A stretch of DNA of 64,000 bases, taken from positions 1,156,512 through 1,220,511 of the forward strand of contig CALYLW010000212.1 of assembly GCA_944989445.1 (NCBI GenBank), given 5' to 3'. The translations under genes were made by a program, and so were the position numbers. Shown here in pieces: positions 33,990 to 46,000 of this stretch (its first letter is position 1; every line of letters begins with the position of its first letter). The stretch is from Ampullaceana balthica (lineage: Eukaryota; Mollusca; Gastropoda; Lymnaeidae). The notes beneath the pieces are model-generated. The model saw only the letters and a program-made list of their open reading frames with translations, was not told where the DNA came from and ran no database searches.

Positions 33990-36900
33990 GTATATATCAT
34001 CAATATACATTATTTGTTATGTATGTCCTGTCCGTCCGTCCGTTCGTAACGCTACTAATTTTAGAAAGCAACGCACCGCTAAAAAAAAATAATTTTTTTT
34101 TAATTTAAAAAAAAAGAGCCTTGAAAAATAATTACGGCACCAAAAATAACTCTTTTCGAGCATCCACATAAAATTGTTCAATTTGGAAGTAAATGAATAA
34201 AATTAAAATAAATGAAATTTCTGTATTACATTTTTTCATTCATATGTGTATTTTTCCTATATTGATTGATTAAGCTGAAATATATTTATTTTGAAAATTT
34301 CCTTCATTTTTGACGGTTAATACACTAGTATATATATATACTATATACTATCTATATACGGTTCGACCTTGCCGATTGGACCACATGACGTTTCGACCCC
34401 GGAAGATTCGACACCAGACGTTCGACCACAGGACGTTTCGATCCCGGATGTTTCGTACCTTTCGTTTCTACACCGTGAAATGTTTTTAATTTTTCTTTGT
34501 TTTTATTTTATTTTATTTTCAGATAAATCATTGGTATTATTATCCATTAAAAAATAGATCTCCTACCCTATCTCAAACACACTTTAAAAAAGACCTAATT
34601 TTTTATTGTGTTTTTTAAATATATTTATTTCAGTCGTTCAAAGATTTTCACTGTGATAACAAAAATAAATGAACTTTTTATTTATTTTTATTTTTTAAAT
34701 TATTTTTTAGAGGTATTGACATGCTGAACGACGCACCTCGCAGGCGCTGAAACCATTACAAACCAGCACCATTCCATTCACTTCTGTTTCTTGTATTTCT
34801 TAAAACATATAGACCTTCCTCACAGAAAAACAGATTTTAATAAGATGTACAAAGTATAGTAAGTATTTAAAGTAGGGCTGTTATCGATCAATTTAAATTT
34901 AATCGTTAACTTTTGACAAATTAACGATTAATTAATAGATAATTTCGATTAAAGCCAAAAATAGAAATTTATGACGTCATTAAACTGACCATATCAAGGG
35001 AAGTAACAAAAACAGGTAATTGACTTTTTTAAAATTTTATTGAGTTATTTCCCATGTCTCAAAGACATTGAACATTAAGAATATTTTGAACTAAATTGTA
35101 TGGCAATGTGTTGATACTTGATCGGATGTTTGTGCTGAAGGTGGTATGTCAGCGATGTATTTGATCCTTTAAAAGAGAATTGTTTATGGCAGTGAACACA
35201 GTAAACTTTTTCACCATCTTCGACTTTGCCATCCGCAGTTAGCTTAAAAACAAATATTTGCTCAACATTCCAGTTATATGTTTAAATTTAACTGCGCTTA
35301 TGCTGTCTGCCATTTTTTAATTGACGTCTGCCGGTCCACATACATTAATAAAATAAATTATAATATTACGCGAGAGAAGTTTGTACGTAAAAAAATATAT
35401 AAATTATTATTAATTATTAGTTATTTATTAATAAAAAAAATTTAAAAATATATAAATGTTATCTTTAATTTTAATCGAATTCTTATCGATTAAAATAATT
35501 TTAATCGATAAAAAAATAACGATTAATCGAGAAATTAATCATTAATTTCCGCAGCCCTAATTTAAAGTAAATAAATTTCAATAGTTAATACCGCCGCCTA
35601 GCAGACAATAACATCCAAGCTGCTTGGCCCGTATGACGTGACCGAACGTTACGTCATTGTTGTTTACATTTTGTTCGGGGTTACATAATGACATGTTACG
35701 AAGGCTCGACTCAGGGACCACCCCAAGACACCGTCATGTGGGTTATGTGGAAGGTAAATAAAAGGGAATTGGGGCAGAGAGCATGTAGCCACCTTTATAG
35801 AGGTGCATCTGACCGCATTGCCTTTTTATTGTCCGATTACATCGGACGAGGTGGGGTGGAGTTAGATAGGTTTGGAAGGACTTTCAGAGGAATGGCGCAT
35901 TTATCACAATCATGAATTCGCGTTGAATGTTGACTGGTTGTCCGTGTATATATATTTTTTCAATCGTCGTAAATTAAACGTTAAAAATAACTATCTCAAA
36001 CTGTATTTAATTTTTAATAGATAATGATATTAAGCTAAATTTTGCTTAACAGAACAATTAATTTTTAAAATAATAAATTAAAAAATATATTTTTAAAACA
36101 AAATAATTTTAAAATTTTTTTTTAAATTCTACGGTGTAGATAACAAAGGGTCGAAACCTCCGGGGTCGAAGCGTCCTGTGGTCGAAACGTCATGTGGTGA
36201 GTTGTCCGGGGTCGAATCGTCCGGTGTCGAATCATCCGGGGTCGAAGTGTCCGACCACAATATATATTATAATATATAATAAAGATGGCCTGGACACTGC
36301 ACAATCTGGAGGTCTTACTAAGAGACTAATGCAAGGCACAGTCCAGGGAGGAAGAAAATAGAGGGAGATAAAAGAGGAGATGGGAGGACATCTTTGAACT
36401 GATCAGCCTGTTGTTGATCGACTCCCAAATGGCAGCACTGGACAAGGACATATGGCGTGATGTAGTGGACAGTCTGTGATGGTTAAGGGAAAGAATAGGA
36501 TAATAATAATAGTAAATTGATAATTTATTTAGCTCTATACCACAGTAAGAAACTGGCCTCATGGAACTTTACATAAAAATAATAACATACATATAATTAT
36601 CAATGCATTTAATAAACATTCAGATCCCAACAACAACATAAATGACAGTACGGTACATATTAGCTACGTTTATCGTATGAAGACATTTTGTCTAATTAAT
36701 ATTGAAAGGAAAGTTTGAAGAGATGTGTCTTTAGTGCAGTATTTAAGCCCTTATTGGTTGGAATACTGGGAATGTGTAATGATAGAGAATTCCATTGTTT
36801 GGCGTCAGAGAAAGAGAAAGACCTTGAGCCAAATGCTTTAGTGCATGTCTTAGGAACAGAGAGAATACCTGTGTCTGCAGAAGAGCGTTGCTGACGAATG

Positions 36901-37019
36901 GGTGAGTAGACAGAGAGAAGCTCAGTAAGATAGGAAGGGCATGAGTCAGAAAAGAAGTTGTGACAGAGAACTAACAGTTTTTATTCATTCGGGCTTGTAC
37001 TGGAAGCAAATGAAGTTGG

Positions 37020-37080
<61 letters not shown>

Positions 37081-40000
37081 CAAAACCATACAGATACACC
37101 ATACACGTAAATAGACATACATGCAATAAAGTCTGTTAATGAAAAAACTGAAGAGATGAATTTCATTTACGACAGCTTAAGGCATTATGAACATATATAA
37201 GAAAACAAAAACCTAAATAAAAATCAGATTTCTTTGAAAGATAATGTAAATTGAATCACTACAGGAAATAAATTATGGACATAAATATAAGTAGCAAAGT
37301 GTATCAATTATGATTAGCGTCAAGATTTGTGTTACAATTTGTTAAGATAATTAATTGTAGAATATTTAAAATTAAATCGTTTCCAAGATTAGAATGTAAG
37401 TTAAAATTTATTTACGATTATAAATAAATTTAATATAAACATCTCTCAAAATATTATATCAACTATAAATCAGGTTTTCCGTAGAATGAATGAGAATGAG
37501 ATTGAACTCTCAGGATCCGACTTTGTTTTTATTGAAAAAATTGCTACCTGAAACTGAAAGTAATGAACTTTTACTTACTAAAATTGAAGTCTCAAAAATG
37601 TTAAGGTAGGAATTTACTTTTTGTAAAATGTACTTAAAGTTGCTGAAACTAAAAATGAAAATAAAAAAATGCTTATAAAATTTAAACTTTTTTTTTCGTG
37701 GGATGGTTTCCATGACTCCACATAATAATCATTGAACACTAAAGCAAGAGCAAATAGCAAACAGTGAAGATGAAATTTCCATTTCACTTTCCATAACAAT
37801 AATTTTTACGGATCTTGTGTAAATTAGCTCATTGTTTACAAACACAATTTCAAATCCGCGGTTGAGACTGCGTACATTTTCTTGTATTGAAAAACTGTAT
37901 TTGCAGGAAAACTTCCTTAAAAAACATAAAATTATAATGAAAGAGAGTTAAGCAGTATTGTCAGTTGAAATTTCGTCCAATTAATATGCGCCCTTTCTTT
38001 AAAGATACAGCTGTTAACGACATCGGTTTATTCCTGTGTGATTTATAAATATTTGTTTTTAAAATACACATTTCTCTCGTGAAAGCTTCAAATTATAAAG
38101 GGTGTAAGTAATTATCGATGGTAAATGGTAATAACAAACAAGAAGTTTACATTCTCATGAATGGTTCATTCAAACATTCTCTCTGTGTGAAGTAAATAAC
38201 ATGGCAGCATGCAATATGTTAGAACAGAGTACGTCCCGTTTACATCAGAAGGGGCAGAAAGCAGCGAATGTATTTTTTTTAAATAGTGGGTCAAACAAAA
38301 TACAATTTTAGCGCAAGACAATATAATATAAAAAAAATAAGTCCTCGGACAAAAAATAATGCAGACACATAATAAATAAAGTTGGTCAGTTCTGCTCTGC
38401 GAAACAGTTCATTGTCCGGGTAGATAATGTTTCAATGGCTTAGCGCGGGCCACTCCCCTCGCCATCTGCCATCTGTTTGATGTTCTCATATATTTTCAGA
38501 GAACCCATTCCAAACAGAATCCTGACACACTTACAAAGATCACCTCTGCTATTACGGAACAAGTTCTAACTTCAGTGTTCTGAAAGAAAACACAATTTTA
38601 AGCATTGCTCAGTGGAGGGACAGATTTCCAGGAACTAATAGTGTAACGCGATTTATAAAACAAAATAATTATAAATACATCTACAACTGGGACTGATGCA
38701 TTTTTAAAAATCAAATCACTTTACAATTAGATTTTTAAACAGTGTTAATGAGCCACACTTGAAAGTTTCCTTAGAAGATTAAATTTGAAATATCAGACGT
38801 TTTTTCCGTGTAGATTTTGGTATTTTCAACACAAAATAATGTACTCAGTATTGGTAACTAGCGCCACCGAATATTTAAATTTGCTTAAGATGTAAGAAAA
38901 TACATATGATCATAAAATAGACCACGCAGAGATTCAAAAAATGTGAGTAACGGCACATTAGTGTAAATCAGAAAGATTCCCGGAAAATAACCCTATGAGA
39001 ATGAAAAGATGAGTGGATAATTACTTTGGTAGATAAATTATTATATTTGCACGCAAAAAACTGCGACGAAAGGCCATCATAGAGCAGGATGGGCAAAGTT
39101 CGGTCCGCGGGCCACATACAGCTCACCACAGAGTGTGTTTTAATGTGTGGCACGCCGAGAGATTTAGAAAACAAGCATTGAACTGAGATTTGCTTCATGT
39201 CCGCAACCAAAAGTTCGTCTCGTTTATTACATTAGAATAAATACGTAAATTCACAGTCAATAAATTTAATAAATCTACCATTTTTGTTTGTTATTTATTA
39301 TTTATTGATTTTTAAATCCTTTATACTTTTTTTTTCTTAAATGAAATGTACCGGTAATGTTACTTAAACTAAAATCATTTTAAACGGTGTGGCCATCCGC
39401 TAAAATCCGTTACCACAAAGTGGCCCAACGCAAAAACAATATCCCACCTCTGTTATAGAGTATTAATTATGTGCAGCATAGCATAATCTGATTGGTTTTA
39501 GAAATAGTCTACATTGTAAACGTTATTTATCTTCGTTCATTTAGAATAGGAATATTATTGAGTGGTTTTAATTAAAATATGTTGTTGCTAATTTGCACAG
39601 GGTGCTTAATGACACTTTTCTTTTTAAGTGAATAGTTGTTTTTTTAACTTCAAATAACCCTTTAAAAGGAACCGTAAAATCAGACTGCAGTTGAAAGGAT
39701 AAATTGCTGGTTCAATCATTAACTCATCAATTCATATTCTCCTTGCTTGATGGGCAGCTTTGTATATTATTTAAACATTCCTTGTACAAAATATACTGCT
39801 TTTTGTATGTCGAATACAAGAAACCAAACAACTTTCAATCTTTAATTGAAATATTTTATAAAACTTTATTCTAAAGATTAAGGAATTTGAGAGCTATTCT
39901 TTTATAACAAAGTTTATGATTTACCTTTTGTCAGATCTCTTCTTCTTATTTCAATTGTCTTTTCAGTAATATTTCCTTTTCTATCAAGCAAATATTGCAC

Positions 40001-43000
40001 GCCTTTTGCAAAATTAACAAGATATGTTCGTCGCATTGAGTCGTTGTATTGACAACTTAGTTCTTTCTTGTGGGACATTTCCAACTCTGCATTAATGCTA
40101 CAGAAAAATTGGTTTGTTTATGAGGAATTATTAAGCAATCTTGAGATCTCATGATTAGGGAGGAAGACTTTTTCAAGATACAGTTTAGCTTTATATTTTA
40201 TTTAAAATGTATTGTTTTTAAATATTAGTTACTGAAGGCTTAAATGTATTTTATAAGCTTAATAGATAAATTGAAATGAGTAAAATAACTAAGTAAAATA
40301 TTAACAGCACTAACATTGGTTCAAATCTCTCCCATTTGTCACCATCCTTGTACTCCCACAAGTAGCCAGGATTTTGGCCCAGAATTGTCTTATTAGCCTC
40401 CATCTGCTTTTCATATACAAGTGTTAGAATATCGTGTGCGTTGCTCTTGAGACCTTCCATGTTGATGCGTCCTTTAGCAACGTCAAAATTTAGATGTATT
40501 CCCTTTTCCAATCCTTTCCTCTGTAGGTGCTTAATCTTTTTTCAGAATAAAGATACTGATCTTTAAAATATACGTTGAAGATTACAATGTTTGTCTCAAA
40601 AAGAAATGAAAGAGATTGCTTTAAAAAATATCCCCCACCATTTTTTATTCTACAAAATTCTTGAAGAAGCTATATAATTTTATATAGTAATTTCAGAAGA
40701 TGCATAGGTTTACACTTGAAAGAAGGCTTTTTCCATAAGATCAATGACGATACATACATACCTGATTGCAAAAGTGCCCCAAGGTCTTACCTTTTTTCTT
40801 TCCATCAAAGTTATGTATATTTTCCCTGCCGAGGCTTATGTTCATTTTTAAATTTGATTTTCTCATATCAATTTATGAACTTCTTGGAAAACATTTAACC
40901 AAGCATAAAAATATACCTAGTTTATATTGAAAAATAATTTCGTTTAACCGAGTCATTTTTTATAGCACACTTTGATTTCATAACCTAAGATTATCAGATG
41001 CTGGAAGAATTTTTTTAAATAATTTTCTTTGAAGAAAGGAAATGTTATCAATGTGATCCCCCTTTTTGAGCTGAAGGAAATTCTACAAAACGCACGTCTA
41101 AGTATGTCATATGTTTCTCCGAGTGTCTTTTTGTTGATGACAATGTCACCCTAAGCCAATGACTTTAGGTTAACACGCCACCTGCAATATTCTACAACTT
41201 TAAAATTAATTTTTTAACTAAGGTAGATTTTTTTTTGGTTTGCTGGTGAGGCTTTTTTTAAAGCAGCCCTAATGGGCTGTAGTCTAATCCTTAGAAAAAA
41301 AACAACGTAATAAAATAGATAAAGATTTATTTTAAAAATAAGGAGATAGATGTCATGCAAAAAGGAAATGCCCAGCCTAACACAGGGATGGGAAAACTTG
41401 TTATGGCAAGGGACGCATTAGTAAGAAATGAAACATTAGGGGCCGCAGCTACCCGACATGTACCCTCGATTCAAGAACAAACATTAATCTTTAACATAAA
41501 TTTATTGACTTTTGCGACATTACCGCAGGCTTCCGCGAGTCGCAAAGAACTCCGCGGCGGGCCGCATGCAGGCCGTAGTTTGCCCACCTCTGGCCTAAAA
41601 AGACGTCACAAAACAACAAACGTTTCGGCAAGAGGATCGAACAAAGAGACAAAAACAAATAAAACTAACAAAATGATATTTAAGCATCTGCTGTGAAATC
41701 CAGAGCCAAAAAGGGCAATTTTGTTAAGTCTTGTCAGGCTCATACATACCCTGCATGACTTCTATCTATTTATATATAAGCGTGATGGCAGTCTCACCCA
41801 TATTTTGTGTATTTAATAAATACCTGCTCTGCGGTAAGATTCTTCAAGTTTTTCATATCATGGAAGTTATTGATAAAAAGGTGATTGAAGCTTTCTTTAA
41901 AGCTTTGTATTAACTCTTGGCCGTTAACTGCACTTTCATAAATGATTGCCATCTTCAAGGGATCATCTTTGCCTGTTGAATATATGTGTCTGTCTGTTGA
42001 AAATATAAAGAAAATTTAATCGCTTCGGTTTTTTTTCTTTAAATCTATCACTAATAAATCATAAATTATATGCGGATTATACATTTAAATATAAGATATT
42101 AAAGGTAATGTATTGGATAAAGAGACAAAAAAATGTAGGCTATCATTACTAGCAGAAATGTTATAATAGTAATAATATAGAATTTTTTAAACAAAAAGTT
42201 TAAGTATGGTATTATTAACTGATCTATTTACTTTTATTAGTATAGCTGTGTATGCAATACTAGTGGAAAAGCCTGCTAAGGCTCACACACAAGCATAGTT
42301 TCTGTAATTGACGTTCTGTGCTAAAACAATGACATCATATATTTTTTACAGCGAAAATATTTAATTCATTTATAATAATTTTGCGCGCCTTTCGAGCGCC
42401 TTTTTGGGCGCCTTTCGATGGGGAGACACACGCACAGGAAGGGCGATTCTGTATTAGATAAAATAATATTTATGAATCCAACGCAAAATTACAGTCAAAA
42501 ATCTACTTTAGTAGATAAAACCTGCTATTCCACTTACCTGTTGAGCTTTTTTGGGGTCTACCGATAAAGTCAAACAGCATCTTTTCTTGGAAAATGACCA
42601 ATCTGATATCCAATAATTGTCGGGGTTTTGATCCAAACCTTTCAACTGCGCCAAGAATCATCTCCTTTATTTTTTTGATGTCAGCGCTTTTTTTGGCTAA
42701 AATATTGCATAAGCTAAATTTTAATACATACTTACATTTTTAATATATATATATTTTAGGATTATTTTCAAGCTACCCCATTTTTACTAATTTGATTTCT
42801 TATCTGCTCATCTGTGCGATTCAAATCTTACACATTTACATACATTAAATAACACAAATTGTCTAAATTAAAATATAAATCTAAGATTGAATAACAGAAG
42901 ATAAAGAAGTATAAATATTTCAGCGAATTCCTTCGTTAATACAAATAAAAACATCAACAAAAATATTTCAAATTAAATTTGCATATGTAGTGATATCTAC

Positions 43001-46000
43001 CATATTTATAGGGTGTTTAAAAAAATATGAACCACTAATTACAGATTATAGGAGAATGTAACGAACGATTTTAAAAAAGTGCGCCCCAGGTATTTTAGTT
43101 TACATATGGCAGAGGTTGTCAACAACTTCTATTGACACTCATTCCATAACTCTGGCACTTGTAGTCTAAACATTTTGCCTGATTTTAATCCACTTTTAAA
43201 AAACAAGTCTTTAAAAAAATTANNNNNNNNNNNNNNNNNNNNNNNNNNNNNNNNNGTGTGTGTGTGCATGTCCTTTATAGCTGACTAAACCATTCATCCG
43301 ATCGTCATGAAATTTTTGGAGACTGTTAAGTACCTACCTGGGATGGTAACTGGCAACTTTGTTTTCTAAATTTAACACTCATGGGGCACCGGGGGCCCAT
43401 AATGTCATTTTTTGCTTATATGAGCTATATAAAAATTAGTTTAAGGGCTAGCTACTGTGTAAATTGTTGGATCTTAACCAAACTTTGTATATGACAACTT
43501 GATAGCCAATATTAAAATACTATAGGGCGCTGAACTGCAAATAGTCATTCCTTTGAGGCTGGGGGCCCAAAAATTCAAATTTCTTAAACGTTTAAGATTT
43601 TATTCACCATTCAGTCATTAACAATCTTGACAAATTATGACACATGTATCCATTATTATACAAATTGAAATGAACAGGGGTTTTGAACTTTATATCTTGC
43701 ACTGAATGGGCCCCGGGGCCCTTAATGTCTTTTTTTGCTTATTTAAGATAATAAAAATTAGTTTATGCGTTAGCTACTGAGTAAATGAATGGATCTAAAC
43801 CAAAATTTGACTACAAAAACTTGGTAGCACATATTTAAATACTATAGGGCATATAACTTAAAATGTCCATTCCTTCGGGGCCGGGGCCCCCCAATGTCTT
43901 TTCTTCCTATACGTTTAATGTATTTTCCCCCATTCAATTTTTCACGATCTTGAGGAATATATCTATGAGGAAACTTAATTAAAATGAAAAGGTTTTTGAA
44001 ATTTACATCTATCACCAAATGGGCCCAGGGGCCCTAAATGTCTTTTTTTCTTTATATCTATTATATATAAATCAAAGTATGTCTGTGTGTGTGTGTGCAT
44101 GTCCTTTATAGCTGACTAAACTATTCATCCGATCGTCGTGAAATTTTTGGAGACTGTGGAGTACCCACCTGCGATGGTAACTGGCAACTATTTTTTCTAA
44201 ATTTAACACTCTTGGGGCACCGGGGGCCCATAATATCATTTGTTGTTTACATGAGCTATATAAAAATATTTTAGGCGCTAGCTACTGTGTAAATTGTTGG
44301 ATCTTATCCAAACTTTGTATATGACAATTTGATAGCCAATATTAAAATACTATAGGGCACTAAACTGCTAATATTCATTCCTTTGGGGCTGGGGGCCAAA
44401 AAATTCAAATTTCTTAAACGTTTAAGATTTTATTCACCATTCAGTCATTAACAATCTTGACAAATTATGACACATGTATCCATTATTGTACAAATTGAAA
44501 TGAACAGAGGTTTTGAACTTTATATCTTGCACAGAATGGGCCCCGGGGCCCTTAATGTCTTTTTTGGTTATATATGATATATAAAAATTAGTTTATGCGT
44601 TAGCTTCTGAGTAAATGAATGGATCTTAACCAAAATTTGAATACAAAAACTTTGTAGCCCATACTAAAATACTGTAGGCACATAACTTCAAATGTCCATT
44701 CCTACGGGACCAGGGACCGCAAATGTCTTCTCATCGGATATGTTTAATGTATTTCCCCCACTCAATTTTTCACGATCTTGAGGAATATATCTTTGAGGAA
44801 ACTTAATTAAAATTAAAAGGTTTTAGAAATTTACATCTTTCACCGAATTGGCCCACGGGCCCCTAAATGTCGTTTTTTCTTTTATTAGCTGTTTAAAAAT
44901 TAGTATTAGATTAACATACTGAGAAAATTAATGTATATTGACCCATTTTAATATATAAAAAATCAATGGTCTATATTCTATTACGATAGGGCACTGAACT
45001 CCTAATTTTCATTCCCACGGGGCAGGGGGCCCAAACTGTCTATTTTAGTAAATGTTTAATATTTTATCGTCCATTCAAATTTTTTAACAATATTGAGAAA
45101 TATAAATAAATGTATGTATTTTGAAATTTTTTCAAATGAACATATGTTTCGCACTTTATTTCTTGCAATAATTGGGCCCTGGGGCTCTTAATGTCGTCTT
45201 TTGCTTATACGAGCTTTATAAAAAATAGTTTATGCGTTAGCTACAGAGTAAATGATTGGATCTTAACCAAACTTTGTATACAAAAACTTGGTATCCCATA
45301 TTAAAATACTTAAAGTTTCTGAACTTTTCATGTTGATTTCTTTGGGGCGGGGGGCCCCAAATGTATTTTTTCATATATGTTAAGATATTTTTCCATTCAC
45401 ATTTTAATGATCTTGATAACCCTGATGAAATTGAATTAAAATGAAGAGATTTTTTAAATTGACATCTCGCACCGAATAGACCCGGGTCCCCTTTATGTCG
45501 TTTTATTTCATTACATGTATATCTATAATTATAAAAATCAAAATATGTCAGTGTGTGTGTGTGCATGTCCTTTATAGCTGACTAAACCATTCACCCGATA
45601 GTCATGAACCTTTTTGAGACTGTTTAGTATGCTCCCGGGATGATAACTGGCAACTTTTTTTCGAAATTTAACACTCATGGGGCGCCGGGGCCCCATAATG
45701 TCATGTTTTGCTTAAATGAGTTATATAAAAATTAGTTTAAGCGTTAGCTACTGTGTTAATTAATGGATCTTAACTAAAATTTTTATATAAAAACTTGACA
45801 GCCAATACTAAAATACTATATGGCAATAAACTCCTAATGACCATTCCTTCGGGCCTGGGGCCCAAAATGCCTTTTTTTCAACTTTTAAGAATTTATTTCC
45901 CATATATTTATTAATGATCTTGAAAAATAATGATAAATGTATCCATTATTATCCATATTAAAACGAACAGGTGTTTTGAAATGTATGTCTTGCAAATAAT

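Larger units (their letters stand above)
34360..36258. mobile_element. Foldback-like element with tandem-repeat inverted arms
   Basis: The left arm (34360-34481) is a run of degenerate 14-15-bp units of the form TTCGACCCCGGANGA and TTCGACCACAGGACG, ending CTACACCGTGAAAT. The right arm (36128-36258) is the same in reverse complement, starting at CTACGGTGTAG and closing CCGACCAC. Both sides of the element are TATA-rich. The interior holds repeat B copy 2, which in turn holds a hAT MITE. Short frames in the arms are chance. Foldback/Galileo-like is a structural analogy; no transposase is present. Confidence 0.7.

Noticed and set aside
35688..35915. 75-residue ORF inside the foldback-like element
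   Set aside because: Varied composition, but no recognised domain. It was considered as a transposon protein and dropped for lack of any motif.
41355..41696. 113-residue plus-strand ORF
   Set aside because: It spans the 210-bp hAT MITE and its flanks; the composition follows the MITE.
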